NCBI RefSeq assembly: GCF_001605885.1
Contig: NZ_LRPE01000003.1
Location: 1-50,437, forward strand
DNA length: 50,437 nt
Direction of reading: 5' to 3'
Origin: Acinetobacter lactucae
GTDB lineage: Bacteria; Pseudomonadota; Gammaproteobacteria; Pseudomonadales; Moraxellaceae
Shown: piece after piece, positions 1-10,827 of the stretch
Position numbering within the stretch: position 1 is the first letter of the stretch
Layout of the letters: each line of letters opens with the position of its first letter
Notes under the pieces: generated by a model
Database searches by the model: none
What the model was told of the DNA's origin: nothing
The model's input: the letters and a program-made list of their open reading frames with translations, nothing else
Program-made: the position numbers and the translations under genes

Positions 1-498
1 CAACTCCAGCCACAAATTAATTTTTTATCTAAGCGCCCAACACTAAAATAAAGCCTCAATCGCCAAATCAGGAGGCAAATAATTTGCTAATTCTGACTTG
101 GTGATTTTTTATTGAATATAGATTAAATTTAATTTTTAAGATGAATCTCTAAAATAATTAAATAATAGACTTTAGTATTTTGTGTTTATATTTTCATTTC
201 AATTCAACATATAAATTTAGCTATATTTTTAGCTGTGATTCTCACCAATAAAATCTATAAAAAAACATCCATAAAACCCTTAAAATTCTCACATTACAAT
301 ATTCAACCCTATTTTCAAAACGACAAAAACAACAGCTCACCCATTAAAAATAAATTATATTTTTCAATAAATTAAACCAATAAAAACACAATACCTAAAA
401 GACATAAAGATATATCAATTAGGTTTTTGACTCTAATCCAATAACAAAATAGTTTATTAAAAAATAACGCGATGCTTCACAAATTGGAGGTGAAGAAA
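1..498. other. AT-rich region upstream of the transporter gene
   Basis: This stretch is very AT-rich and I find no convincing gene in it on either strand; all frames are broken by stops. A small GCCTC/GAGGC inverted repeat lies at 53-57 and 72-76. The last few hundred bases presumably hold the promoter and operator of the transporter at 499, but no clear -35/-10 pair stands out against the AT background. The neighbouring gene to the left is outside the window. Confidence 0.5.
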
Positions 499-1857
499 AT
501 GGATATGAGCAAGGTTAATATTAATGAGTTAATTGATAAAGCCAGTTTTACATCTTTTCATTGGAAAGTTTTAATCTGGTGCTTACTTATTATTATTTTT
601 GATGGATATGATTTAGTTATTTATGGGGTTGCTCTTCCTCTGTTAATGCAGCAATGGTCATTAACTGCTGTTGAAGCTGGTTTACTCGCCAGTGCTGCTC
701 TATTCGGTATGATGTTTGGTGCCATGATTTTCGGCACGCTTTCAGACAAACTAGGCCGTAAAAAAACCATCTTGATTTGTGTCACCTTATTTAGCGGATT
801 TACCTTTCTCGGTGCCTTTGCTAAAGGACCAACAGAGTTTGCAATTTTGCGCTTTATTGCAGGTCTTGGTATTGGTGGTGTCATGCCAAACGTTGTGGCA
901 CTTATGACCGAATATGCACCTAAAAAAATCCGCAGTACCTTAGTGGCAATCATGTTTAGTGGCTATGCGATTGGCGGCATGACATCTGCGCTACTCGGCG
1001 CATGGCTCGTAAAAGATATGGGCTGGCAAATCATGTTTTTAATCGCGGGTATTCCCCTGTTATTACTTCCACTCATCTGGAAATTTTTGCCAGAGTCTCT
1101 CGCCTTTTTAGTGAAATCTAACCATAGCGAACAGGCAAAAACTATTGTGAGTAAAATTGCGCCAGAAACGCAGGTAAACGCCAATACTCAACTGGTGTTA
1201 AATGAAAGTACAACTACAGACGCACCTGTCCGTGCACTTTTCCAGCAAGGCCGTACCTTCAGCACATTTATGTTCTGGATTGCTTTCTTTATGTGCTTAC
1301 TCATGGTGTATGCCTTAGGAAGCTGGTTACCTAAACTCATGCTGCAAGCGGGTTATTCATTAGGTGCTAGCATGTTGTTCCTGTTTGCACTCAATATTGG
1401 TGGTATGGTCGGTGCCATTGGTGGTGGTGCTTTAGCAGACAGATTCCATTTAAAACCTGTTATTACGATCATGTTTATTGTGGGATCAGCAGCTTTAATT
1501 CTGCTTGGCATTAACAGTCCACAATTTATTTTATATAGCCTAATTGCGATTGCTGGTGCTGCCACAATTGGTTCGCAAATCTTACTCTATACTTTCGTTG
1601 CACAGTTCTATCCGACAGCACTTCGTTCAACTGGCATGGGCTGGGCATCTGGAATTGGTCGTATTGGTGCAATTATCGGTCCAGTTTTAACTGGAGCTCT
1701 GCTCACCTTTGAACTTCCTCACCAAATGAATTTCTTAGCGATTGCAATTCCGGGTGTGATTGCTGCACTTGCAATATTTATGGTCAATCTAAAAGCCTCT
1801 GTTGCCGGGCAGACTCCCTCAACTTTTACCCCTCAAAAAACGCTTACCCAGCAGTAA
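499..1857 (+). CDS. MFS transporter, aromatic acid:H+ symporter (AAHS) family
   Basis: A 452-residue inner-membrane major facilitator protein with about 12 hydrophobic segments. The AAHS-type signature DGYDLVIYG lies in the first membrane helix, and the loop 2-3 motif GTLSDKLGRKKT is the standard MFS motif. The family (PcaK, BenK, VanK, MucK) imports benzoate, protocatechuate, vanillate or muconate by proton symport; the exact substrate cannot be told from sequence. I chose the ATG at 499 over the one at 472 because GGAGGTGA at 486-493 sits 5 bases before it. The next gene is an OprD-type porin, as in Acinetobacter aromatic uptake loci, but no ring-cleavage or dioxygenase genes are in view. 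A hairpin at 1864-1890 separates the two genes. Confidence 0.88.
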   Translation: MDMSKVNINELIDKASFTSFHWKVLIWCLLIIIFDGYDLVIYGVALPLLMQQWSLTAVEAGLLASAALFGMMFGAMIFGTLSDKLGRKKTILICVTLFSGFTFLGAFAKGPTEFAILRFIAGLGIGGVMPNVVALMTEYAPKKIRSTLVAIMFSGYAIGGMTSALLGAWLVKDMGWQIMFLIAGIPLLLLPLIWKFLPESLAFLVKSNHSEQAKTIVSKIAPETQVNANTQLVLNESTTTDAPVRALFQQGRTFSTFMFWIAFFMCLLMVYALGSWLPKLMLQAGYSLGASMLFLFALNIGGMVGAIGGGALADRFHLKPVITIMFIVGSAALILLGINSPQFILYSLIAIAGAATIGSQILLYTFVAQFYPTALRSTGMGWASGIGRIGAIIGPVLTGALLTFELPHQMNFLAIAIPGVIAALAIFMVNLKASVAGQTPSTFTPQKTLTQQ

Positions 1858-1863
1858 ATATAA

Positions 1864-1890
1864 ATGCGCCTAGGACTGGCGCATCTTTTT
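1864..1890 (+). terminator. intercistronic hairpin with T-tract between transporter and porin
   Basis: ATGCGCC (1864-1870) pairs with GGCGCAT (1878-1884) over a 7-base loop and is followed by CTTTTT. It has the form of an intrinsic terminator, yet ends only 11 bases before the porin ATG. It probably reduces rather than abolishes read-through into the porin gene. Confidence 0.65.
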
Positions 1891-1901
1891 GGAAATGGAT
1901 T

Positions 1902-3164
1902 ATGGAATTATTACACCGTTTTAAGCCATGTAATTTAGCAATAGCCACATTATTAGGTTTATTGACTAGTTCAAATTTATGGGCAGCTGATACCGCTCAA
2001 CAAAACGCAGATGAATGGAAGTTCACTTTAAAAAACGCTTATATCAACCGTAATTTTGACAATGATGCACTCAAAGATACCGGCAGTTGGTCTCAAGCCG
2101 CATCATTATTTTATAAGTCAAAAATGCATGATACTCCGCTGCAAATTGCAGACAAACCGATTACGATTGGTGCAGATGCTTCTGTTCAATACGCAGTTCG
2201 CTTGAGTTCAGATAAACATGTTGCGGACACAGTTTTGCCTTTTAATAAGGAAACACAATCTCAAGCATCTGACTTTTTAAAATATGGTGCAACATTAAAG
2301 CTGGGCTATGACAAAACCCTTTTAAGTGTCGGTGAACTTTGGTTAGACCTGCCTGTAACGGCTGTGGATGCAAGCCGACAATTACTTGCCTCTTATTGGG
2401 GAACCAATCTTAAATCGCAACTTTCAGATCAACTTTATGCTGAAATTGGTCGGGTTGAAAAAGTGTCGCCACGAAATGAAGAAGACTTTAAAAAGTTTTC
2501 GTTTACGGCAAATGGAATTACCAAAGAATCTGATGGCTTAAATTATATTGACCTGCGTTATCAATTTACACCGTCACTCAAGGGCGAATATTACTTTGGT
2601 AATTTGGAAGATCTGTATAACAAGCATTATGTCGGACTTGAGCATAATTGGAAACAACCTAATTTTGCGCTTACTTCTAAGTTTAAATACTTTAATGCAA
2701 AAGATGATGGCAATACCTTTGATATTGATGCGCAAAACATTGGGGTGTTAGAAACACTTAAAGTAAAGAACCATACCTTTGGTTTAGGTTATCAACAGAT
2801 TATCGGTGAGTCAGCTTACCCATTACCAGATGGTTTCTTGCCAGAAACCTATTTCATAAACTGGAATGCAACGGGTTTCTTTAAAGAAGACGAAAAGTCT
2901 TACCATGTGATGTATGGCTACGATTTTAAAGATTATGTGCCGGGCCTAAATGCGATGGTGAAATATGTTTACGGCCATGATTTTAAAGCAGCCAACGGTG
3001 AGAAAAACCATGAAACCGAGTCAAATGTGATTTTAAACTATGCATTGCAGCAGCCATTCTTAAAAGGCGTTGCCCTGCAATATATTCGCATTGATTACAA
3101 CGTTAAACATGGCAATGACTTTGGTGAAGACCGTTTGTTTGTAAACTACACCAAAAAGTTTTAA
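1902..3164 (+). CDS. OprD-family outer-membrane porin
   Basis: A 420-residue protein with an N-terminal signal peptide (hydrophobic core about residues 12-27, cleavage expected after NLWA) followed by a sequence of alternating polar and aromatic strands that ends in a C-terminal phenylalanine (KKF), typical of outer-membrane beta barrels. The layout and the N-terminal region after the signal resemble the OprD family of substrate-specific porins, including the BenP/VanP type beside aromatic transporters in Acinetobacter. It probably lets the substrate of the upstream AAHS transporter cross the outer membrane; that link is inferred from adjacency. The gene starts 44 bases after the transporter stop with a weak GGA Shine-Dalgarno, and ends before a terminator at 3183-3210. 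Confidence 0.85.
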   Translation: MELLHRFKPCNLAIATLLGLLTSSNLWAADTAQQNADEWKFTLKNAYINRNFDNDALKDTGSWSQAASLFYKSKMHDTPLQIADKPITIGADASVQYAVRLSSDKHVADTVLPFNKETQSQASDFLKYGATLKLGYDKTLLSVGELWLDLPVTAVDASRQLLASYWGTNLKSQLSDQLYAEIGRVEKVSPRNEEDFKKFSFTANGITKESDGLNYIDLRYQFTPSLKGEYYFGNLEDLYNKHYVGLEHNWKQPNFALTSKFKYFNAKDDGNTFDIDAQNIGVLETLKVKNHTFGLGYQQIIGESAYPLPDGFLPETYFINWNATGFFKEDEKSYHVMYGYDFKDYVPGLNAMVKYVYGHDFKAANGEKNHETESNVILNYALQQPFLKGVALQYIRIDYNVKHGNDFGEDRLFVNYTKKF

Positions 3165-3182
3165 TTACTTTTGATTTAATCT

Positions 3183-3210
3183 AAGCGGGCCAATTTGAGT
3201 CCGCTTTTTT
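3183..3210 (+). terminator. terminator of the porin gene
   Basis: AAGCGG (3183-3188) pairs with CCGCTT (3201-3206) and a run of T follows. Confidence 0.7.
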
Positions 3211-3228
3211 ATATGATTTCACTCATAA

Positions 3229-3252
3229 AAAAACGCTCTTACGAGCGTTTTT
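3229..3252. terminator. bidirectional terminator, porin / ketoacyl synthase
   Basis: AAAAACGCTC (3229-3238) and GAGCGTTTTT (3243-3252) form a perfect 10-bp stem with a 4-base loop and give T runs on both strands. It ends the leftward ketoacyl synthase gene and backs up the porin terminator. Confidence 0.85.
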
Positions 3253-3267
3253 AATTAATCTTTTAAC

Positions 3268-4383
<1,116 letters not shown>

Positions 4384-4469
4384 CTAAAAAAATGAATAGG
4401 ATCTGTTAATCTTTCATTTATAAATTGCGTTGTAGGCTAAACAACAACATAAACAGACCCCGATCTATC

Positions 4470-7400
4470 TTAACTGATTCCCAAACGATCCCATAACTTT
4501 TGCAGTCGAGTTGGCGAAATAGGCATCTTGGTTTTCATCGGTTGAGAAAATAAAGAAATGCGGAATTCTTCCAACATCAAATACAATTCTTTGATTTTGG
4601 GATTGTTTTTGAATTTAAACACCTTGTCCATCCATGGATCGACATCATCAATAGCAGCATGATCTCGCTGTAGATTATTTGGCAATCGATCTAAACGCAA
4701 TAGCAATGCTTTTAAATAACGCGGGTATTCCTGCCAAAGATCGACTGGTTGGCAGTAAACAAAATTGCCAAGTAACATGAGATCTAACTGATCTTCAATA
4801 TCATCAATACTGCGTCCAAACACGTCTGGATCAAGCACTAAAAGCTGACGACGGATTTGTTGCCACTGAATATAAATATCACTTAATTGCTCAAGTGCTT
4901 GCTGACCATAACTCAAAAATTGCTTTTTAACTTGCTCTAGCAGCTTATTAAATTCATCAGCGTTAATAGGTAAAGTCGTAATTGCCATCTGCAAGGTTGC
5001 ATAGACCAACATCTGCTCAAGCTTAGCCTTATCTCCTAAAGGTGAATAAGCCAACGCGAGCGGTTTTGAAATCTGCTTTTTCAACTGGCGAACCAAGTCA
5101 CCAAGCTGCATATGGACTAGACGAATAATCCCTTCGCGATGCTGTTTAATCGCCTCAGCTTGATCGTTAAACGTTTGAATAACAATACCTGACTCATCTT
5201 TAGCTTCGAGCTCAGCAAAAGCCTTGGTCGGTACTAAAGCCTGATATTGTTTGACTACAACGCCCGTAACTTTATGAGAAGCCTCGAAAGTAAAGTTTTC
5301 AGGAAAGTCTTTAAACTCACCTTTTTGCTGTTGAACTGGACGATGTGTTTCCACGCGGCAACGCGCTTTTAACTCAGGTAAATCACGACCTTTAGCAATG
5401 AGCTTGCCTTTTTCATCAATCACTTTAATGAAAGGCACCAAATATGGATCAATACGCTCAAACGAGAAATCTTTTTCGGTAATTTGCTCACCACGCAAGG
5501 CAAAAGCTAAATAACTGAAAATATGTTCACGTAAATGTACTGCATCAATACCTTGCATGAGCTTACGAGCAGTATCTGGAATAGGCACTACATTACGACG
5601 CTTATCTTTAGGTAAAGCTTTAAGTAAAGCCTCAATTAAATCTTGGCGCCAACCCGGAATTCCCCATGACCAGATATTTTCATCAACTTGAGGCAATGCC
5701 TGTACAGGAATTTGAACAGTTGCCCCATCTTCGTCATGGCTCGGGTCAAAATGATATGTGGTTGCTAAACGTAGCTGACCATTGTGTAAATGATCTGGAA
5801 ATTGCTGCGTTGTTGGTCGGTCATTGAGCCAAAGCGCATCATCGTCAATAAATAAATAACGTGGATTATTTGCTTCTACTGTGGCGCGCCAGTCTTCAAA
5901 GCTGCGACGGCTCGCAATTTCTTCCGGAATTTTAGATGCATAAAACTGATAAATCGTTTCTTCATCCACCACTAAATCACGACGACGCAATTTATCTTCA
6001 ACTCGCTCTACTTCTTCAAGCTTAAGTAAGTTGTGTTTTAAAAATGACGGAATCGTACCCAAGTTACCCGTGGTTAATGCATCGCGTAAGAAAATCTCAT
6101 GAGCAGCAGGTTGGTCAACTTTCTCAAAATTAATTAACCGTTTCGGCTCAATAATTAAACCAAATAGGGAAATTTGTGCATATGCATTGACGATCCCCGC
6201 TTTCTTAGACCAGTGCGGCTCAAAATAGTGATATTTCAATAAGTCACGTGCAGCAAGCAAAATCCATTCAGGGTCAATTTTGGCTAAAGTACGTAAATAC
6301 ACTTGTGAGGTTTCGACCATCTCAAAAGCCATCACCCAAGAGGTGTTAGTTTTGTGCAAAGTACTCGCAGGGAAAACTTTAGCCTTTTGCTGACGCACGG
6401 CCATAAAGGTATTTCGTTCATCTGTTTTATTGGCAATGAACGATAATAAACCTGTCAGCAATGCGCGATGCAAGTTTTCATAATTTGCAGCTTTTTCATT
6501 AAAGCTAAGTTTTAAGCCTTCGGCTAACTCAACCAATTGTTGGTGTGTCTGTTTCCATTCACGTAAACGCAACCAGCTTAAGAAATGCTGCTTAGCAAAT
6601 TGACGACGTTTATTTTCAGACATCCCTGCTTCGCCTTTAGGATTTAAAGTCTCCCAAAGTTTTAAATAAAACAGAAAATCTGAATCTGCCTCTTTGAACA
6701 ACGCATGCTTTTGGTCAGCTTGCATCTGTTTATCTGCCGGACGCTCACGCGGGTCCTGAACTGCTAAAGCACTTACTACAATTAAGATTTCTTTGAGCAC
6801 GCCAAAATGAGCACCACCAATAATCATACGAGCGAGTCGTGGGTCAATTGGCATACGTGCCATCATTTGCCCGACTTTGGTCAGCTCATTTTTCTTCTCG
6901 TTAAGGGCTCCTAACTCAATCAACAGTTTACGGCCATCATTGACTAGGCGGAAATCTGGTGGCTCAATAAAGTCGAAGTTTTCTAGCTCACCTAACCCTA
7001 AGCTCTGCATTTGCAAAATAACAGACGCTAAGTTGGTTCGTTTAATTTCTGGTTCGGTAAACTCAGGGCGACTTAAAAAATCTTCTTCGCTATATAAACG
7101 AATACACACACCCGGAGCAATACGACCACAACGCCCTTTACGCTGATTGGCTGCGGCTTGAGAAATTGCTTCAATTGGTAAGCGTTGTACACGTGAACGA
7201 TAGTTATAACGCGATATACGTGCAAAACCACTATCAATCACATAACGAATATTTGGGACCGTAAGTGCAGTTTCGGCTACGTTGGTCGCAATAATAATAC
7301 GACGGCCTTTTCCACCCGGACTAAAAATCTTTTGTTGTTCAGAAACTGCTAAACGTGCATACAAAGGTAAAATTTCGGTATGTCTAGGCCCATACTTTTG

Positions 7401-8354
7401 CAACGTTTCCTGCAACTCACGAATCTCTTGCTCTGTGCTTGAGAAAATCAGAATATCGGCATGTTCTGGATGACCTTTTGCTTCTGCATCTGCAAAGCAT
7501 TCTTCTACCGCTTGTACAACTGCACGAGGAAGGTTTTCTTCAAAATCATCAAACTCGTCGTCATCACTACCACCAATATTCATTTCTGAAATTGGGCGAT
7601 AAAGCACTTCGACCGGATAACTACGCCCTTCTACTTCAAAAATAGGTGCGTCATTAAAGTAATTACTAAAGCGATTTACATCTAAAGTTGCCGAAGTCAC
7701 GATAACTTTTAGATCTGGACGTTTTGGCAGCAACTGCTTTAGATAGCCCATAATAAAATCGATATTGAGTGAGCGTTCATGCGCTTCATCAATAATGATC
7801 GTGTCATATTTAGACAAGAAGCGGTCATTGCCTAACTCGGCAAGCAAAATACCGTCGGTCATTAACCGTACGATAGAGTCCTGCGAACCTTGTTCATTAA
7901 AACGGATTTTAAAACCGATAGATTCGCCGAGCTTTTCGCCGACTTCTTCTGCAATACGCTGAGAAACACTACGTGCAGCTAAACGACGTGGCTGGGTATG
8001 ACCGATCATACCTGTTAAGCCGCGACCTGCTAGCATTGCAATTTGAGGAAGCTGAGTGGTTTTACCTGAACCTGTCTCACCTGCCACAATAATGACCTGA
8101 TTCTTTTGAATCGCATCAATTAAACGGTCAGCATATTGAGAAACTGGTAAATCCTGATTCAGTTTAATTTTAGGGAGACGTTCAAATCGCTGCCTTACTT
8201 TGGCATTAGATTGTTCAAATAATTTTTCAATCTCTGCTGTATTGGCTTTTTTATCTTTACGCAAACGATTTAAACGGTAACGATCTCTTGCCATCACCCA
8301 CTGATCAATATTTAAATCATTCTGCACAGACAAATTTTCCTGAAAATACAACAA
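4470..8354 (-). CDS. hrpA: ATP-dependent RNA helicase HrpA (DEAH box)
   Basis: A 1294-residue DEAH/RHA helicase, close to the 1300 residues of E. coli HrpA. Walker A GETGSGKTT is at 92-100, the DEAH box at 189-192 and SAT (motif III) at 221-223; the second RecA domain, the HA2/OB region and the long C-terminal HrpA-specific domain (DUF3418 type) follow. HrpA is a cytoplasmic RNA helicase; in E. coli it has been linked to rescue of stalled or collided ribosomes. The first codon is TTG at 8354 with AGAGG a few bases before it. An ATG at residue 21 (8294) has a poorer ribosome-binding site. It is monocistronic and divergent from ahpC. Confidence 0.93.
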   Translation of the reverse strand: MLYFQENLSVQNDLNIDQWVMARDRYRLNRLRKDKKANTAEIEKLFEQSNAKVRQRFERLPKIKLNQDLPVSQYADRLIDAIQKNQVIIVAGETGSGKTTQLPQIAMLAGRGLTGMIGHTQPRRLAARSVSQRIAEEVGEKLGESIGFKIRFNEQGSQDSIVRLMTDGILLAELGNDRFLSKYDTIIIDEAHERSLNIDFIMGYLKQLLPKRPDLKVIVTSATLDVNRFSNYFNDAPIFEVEGRSYPVEVLYRPISEMNIGGSDDDEFDDFEENLPRAVVQAVEECFADAEAKGHPEHADILIFSSTEQEIRELQETLQKYGPRHTEILPLYARLAVSEQQKIFSPGGKGRRIIIATNVAETALTVPNIRYVIDSGFARISRYNYRSRVQRLPIEAISQAAANQRKGRCGRIAPGVCIRLYSEEDFLSRPEFTEPEIKRTNLASVILQMQSLGLGELENFDFIEPPDFRLVNDGRKLLIELGALNEKKNELTKVGQMMARMPIDPRLARMIIGGAHFGVLKEILIVVSALAVQDPRERPADKQMQADQKHALFKEADSDFLFYLKLWETLNPKGEAGMSENKRRQFAKQHFLSWLRLREWKQTHQQLVELAEGLKLSFNEKAANYENLHRALLTGLLSFIANKTDERNTFMAVRQQKAKVFPASTLHKTNTSWVMAFEMVETSQVYLRTLAKIDPEWILLAARDLLKYHYFEPHWSKKAGIVNAYAQISLFGLIIEPKRLINFEKVDQPAAHEIFLRDALTTGNLGTIPSFLKHNLLKLEEVERVEDKLRRRDLVVDEETIYQFYASKIPEEIASRRSFEDWRATVEANNPRYLFIDDDALWLNDRPTTQQFPDHLHNGQLRLATTYHFDPSHDEDGATVQIPVQALPQVDENIWSWGIPGWRQDLIEALLKALPKDKRRNVVPIPDTARKLMQGIDAVHLREHIFSYLAFALRGEQITEKDFSFERIDPYLVPFIKVIDEKGKLIAKGRDLPELKARCRVETHRPVQQQKGEFKDFPENFTFEASHKVTGVVVKQYQALVPTKAFAELEAKDESGIVIQTFNDQAEAIKQHREGIIRLVHMQLGDLVRQLKKQISKPLALAYSPLGDKAKLEQMLVYATLQMAITTLPINADEFNKLLEQVKKQFLSYGQQALEQLSDIYIQWQQIRRQLLVLDPDVFGRSIDDIEDQLDLMLLGNFVYCQPVDLWQEYPRYLKALLLRLDRLPNNLQRDHAAIDDVDPWMDKVFKFKNNPKIKELYLMLEEFRISLFSQPMKTKMPISPTRLQKLWDRLGIS

Positions 8355-8544
8355 TCCTCTATTTTACGCTCTAATGACCATAAGGTAAAACAGTTGGTTT
8401 TTTATATATTTTTAATTTTTTAAAATTTTACCCTTGAATTTTGGCTAAGTAGACTTCATGTTGTTAGGCAAGTTTCTTTTACGATAACTGTCATTTGATT
8501 TACATGTTTTTGCAGTCAAATCGAATACAGTGTTTGGGGACTTA

Positions 8545-8602
8545 AAAATCGTAAATTTATCACTTATTCGATTTTCCGATTTTAGTCATGTAAAAATACT
8601 AT
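8545..8602 (+). promoter_or_regulatory. candidate ahpC promoter with overlapping inverted repeat
   Basis: A weak sigma-70-like pair, TTCCGA (8574-8579) and TACTAT (8597-8602), has exactly 17 bases between. AAAATCG (8545-8551) and CGATTTT (8569-8575) form an inverted repeat that overlaps the -35 box, and CGATTTT is repeated at 8577-8583. This could be an operator. It does not match the OxyR consensus. The rest of the 8355-8679 gap holds no gene. Confidence 0.35.
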
Positions 8603-8679
8603 TTCCCCAATAAAGAATTTTTATTTATTCTACATCTCGTAAACAAGTTTAAATATAAACCTCAATCATGGAGACAATG

Positions 8680-9243
8680 ATGAGCTTGATTAATACTGAA
8701 GTTAAACCATTCCAAGCAACTGCTTACCACAACGGCCAATTTGTTGAAGTTAACGAAACTAACCTTAAAGGTAAATGGTCTGTTGTATTCTTCTATCCAG
8801 CTGACTTCACTTTCGTTTGTCCAACTGAACTTGGTGACTTAGCTGACAACTACGCTGAATTCCAAAAACTTGGTGTTGAAATTTATGCTGTATCTACTGA
8901 TACACACTTCACTCACAAAGCTTGGCACGACACTTCTGAAGAAATCAAAAAAATCCAATATCCATTAGTTGGTGACCCAACTTGGACTCTTTCTAAAAAC
9001 TTCGACGTTCTTATTGAATCTGAAGGTTTAGCTGACCGTGGTACTTTCGTTATCGATCCAGAAGGTAAAATCCAAATCGTTGAACTCAACGCTGGTGGTA
9101 TTGGCCGTGACGCATCTGAACTTCTTCGTAAAGTAAAAGCTGCTCAATACGTACACGCTCACCCAGGTGAAGTTTGCCCAGCTAAATGGAAAGAAGGCGA
9201 AGCTACTCTTGCTCCATCTATCGACCTAGTTGGTAAAATCTAA
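8680..9243 (+). CDS. ahpC: alkyl hydroperoxide reductase AhpC (typical 2-Cys peroxiredoxin)
   Basis: A 187-residue cytoplasmic peroxiredoxin that reduces hydrogen peroxide and organic hydroperoxides. The peroxidatic Cys47 is in FTFVCPTE and the resolving Cys166 in EVCPAKW, the same numbering as in enterobacterial AhpC. I chose the ATG that gives [11 protein letters not shown] (8680), because GGAG at 8670-8673 is 6 bases upstream and this is the family's usual start; in-frame ATGs at 8668 and 8677 exist. Codon use is strongly biased to a few codons (GTT, GAA, AAA, CCA), as in highly expressed genes. Its reductase ahpF lies 1.6 kb downstream instead of adjacent. Confidence 0.97.
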   Translation: MSLINTEVKPFQATAYHNGQFVEVNETNLKGKWSVVFFYPADFTFVCPTELGDLADNYAEFQKLGVEIYAVSTDTHFTHKAWHDTSEEIKKIQYPLVGDPTWTLSKNFDVLIESEGLADRGTFVIDPEGKIQIVELNAGGIGRDASELLRKVKAAQYVHAHPGEVCPAKWKEGEATLAPSIDLVGKI

Positions 9244-9267
9244 TCTCTTATTAGATTTTAAAAACTC

Positions 9268-9299
9268 AAAGAACCATCCCTCATCGGATGGTTCTTTTG
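9268..9299 (+). terminator. ahpC terminator
   Basis: A perfect 12-bp stem, AAAGAACCATCC (9268-9279) with GGATGGTTCTTT (9286-9297), lies 24 bases after the ahpC stop and is followed by T-rich sequence. Confidence 0.88.
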
Positions 9300-9437
9300 T
9301 TTTGAATAAGCACATCACATTTTCTACTGATACTTTTACAATTATGCCCTTCCCCATTACATGAAGTTTGAGTAATGTCGAATAAATAACCGATGTTTTT
9401 TGAGCTTAAATCATATGAAATAAAAGGGGAAAAATTT

Positions 9438-9653
9438 ATGGCGAATACTGTGGCAGTCACTTCATGGAAATACAATGCGACTTCACGTCATCTAAAAATA
9501 TTTTATAGCGATGGTTCAGGCGAACTTTATCATCCTGTACCAGAATTTATTTATGACAACTTATTACGATCAACAGACAAAGCTGCTTTTGTACATAAAT
9601 ATTTAGAATTCGACTTACACTTTACTCGCCTATCTTTAGTGAATGCTTCATAA
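9438..9653 (+). CDS. KTSC domain protein
   Basis: A 71-residue protein made up almost wholly of a KTSC domain, the small domain also found at the C-terminus of some lysyl-tRNA synthetases. Visible features are the strand pattern VTSWKYNATSRHLKIFYSDG and the YHPVPEFIYDNLLRS segment. Standalone copies have no established function. The ATG at 9438 is preceded by AGGGGA (9424-9429) at good spacing, so I prefer it to the ATG at 9393. It sits between the ahpC and ahpF genes. A hairpin follows at 9665-9687. Confidence 0.8.
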   Translation: MANTVAVTSWKYNATSRHLKIFYSDGSGELYHPVPEFIYDNLLRSTDKAAFVHKYLEFDLHFTRLSLVNAS

Positions 9654-9664
9654 CATAATGAAAT

Positions 9665-9688
9665 AAGGCCTGCGTTGAACAGGCCTTT
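9665..9688. terminator. hairpin between KTSC gene and methyltransferase gene
   Basis: AAGGCCTG (9665-9672) pairs with CAGGCCTT (9680-9687) between convergent genes. The T run is short, so termination strength is uncertain. Confidence 0.6.
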
Positions 9689-9718
9689 ATGAATGAATAA
9701 ATCAGATTTTTAAATGGC

Positions 9719-10306
9719 TTATCTTGCCACCACAATACATAAACCAGCGCCTACGGGCAAAATACTACTCATAAAATTTTCATCTTTTTTAATTAAAGCT
9801 AAGAATGAACTGACTTCAGCCGCATGTGAAATAACATTATCAATAATGAGTACACCACCTTTTGGCTTCATTAAACGTTTTAAATCTGGCCAATAATTCT
9901 CATAAGCAGGACGCTCAGCATCTAACAAAATAAAATCGAAAGTTTCCTGAGTTTCTTTTAGGTAATCGGCTGCATCTCCCACCCAAAAATCAACCAATTC
10001 ATCTAATGCCAGTTCAGTCGCATGGCGTTTCGCTTCATTACTACGATTGGCATCAATTTCAAGCGTGGTTACTTTTCCATGAGTAGCTTGAGCAGCCTCA
10101 GCAAGCCATAAAGTAGAGTAACCTGTTGAAGTCCCAATTTCTAAAATTGATTTGGCTTGCTGCATCCGAATAAATTGCGATAGTAATTTTGCAGACTCCG
10201 CCTCAATATTACGATACCGTAGCAAACGATCTGTCTGCTGCGCATCATGTCTTTTAAAGGTGTCATATAAATCGGCAACTCTTTGTAAGAAAAAAGTATT
10301 TGGCAT
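9719..10306 (-). CDS. O-methyltransferase (class I SAM-dependent, family 3)
   Basis: A 195-residue protein with the SAM-binding motif I ILEIGTSTGYSTLWLA at about residues 55-70, the acidic residue of motif II in VTTLEID, and the metal-binding-like segment FILLDAERPAYENYW with IDNV further on, as in cation-dependent catechol or caffeoyl-CoA O-methyltransferases. The substrate is unknown. It is transcribed leftward; the DUF1653 gene upstream ends 45 bases before its start, so the two may be cotranscribed. They lie between ahpC and ahpF. Confidence 0.82.
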   Translation of the reverse strand: MPNTFFLQRVADLYDTFKRHDAQQTDRLLRYRNIEAESAKLLSQFIRMQQAKSILEIGTSTGYSTLWLAEAAQATHGKVTTLEIDANRSNEAKRHATELALDELVDFWVGDAADYLKETQETFDFILLDAERPAYENYWPDLKRLMKPKGGVLIIDNVISHAAEVSSFLALIKKDENFMSSILPVGAGLCIVVAR

Positions 10307-10351
10307 ATATTCACCCTTTAAAATCGTTATTTTATATAAAAGTCGTTTGCG

Positions 10352-10570
10352 TTAAGTGCTTTGAATTAACTTGAATCGCGGCACAATACTTCCATCAGCC
10401 ATTTGAACCGTTTCAGTAAACATATCTAAAGGACGTACCCAAGTTGAATAGTCACCATAAAGACACTGATAAACGACTAACTCTTCTTCAGTCTCGCTGT
10501 GTTTTGCCACAGAAAAAACTTGATAGAGATTACCTTTATAATGCTGATAAATGCCGCGTTGCAATGACAT
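10352..10570 (-). CDS. DUF1653 family protein
   Basis: A 72-residue protein covering a single DUF1653 domain: [14 protein letters not shown] at the N-terminus, then [20 protein letters not shown], the pattern that defines the family. Function is not established; the fold is thought to be a small beta barrel. It is probably the first gene of a leftward pair with the O-methyltransferase, and diverges from ahpF with 257 bases of AT-rich promoter region between them. Confidence 0.85.
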   Translation of the reverse strand: MSLQRGIYQHYKGNLYQVFSVAKHSETEEELVVYQCLYGDYSTWVRPLDMFTETVQMADGSIVPRFKLIQST

Positions 10571-10827
10571 GAAAGTACCTTTTAATGTTATGACATAAAA
10601 ACTTTACAGCCATATAACATATATAAATTTTTAAATACTTTCACTTTAAAACACTACAAAACATAAAAAAGAACATTTTAGAGATAAATTATTGATCTTA
10701 CTTATTAATAGCCTCAATAATTCAAAAAACCGATTAAATACATAAAAACATACTGTTTCACCTATTTTATGTTTTCACGTACTATGCATCTATTGAAAGA
10801 ATTTGGATGCATTGGAGTAAAAAACAG

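Noticed and set aside
1..471. A partial gene at the left edge
   Set aside because: All six frames contain stops within short distance and none resembles a known protein end.
10571..10827. OxyR binding site upstream of ahpF
   Set aside because: Several ATAG/CTAT-like pieces occur, but they do not keep the 7-base spacing of the full OxyR pattern, and the region is so AT-rich that chance matches are expected.
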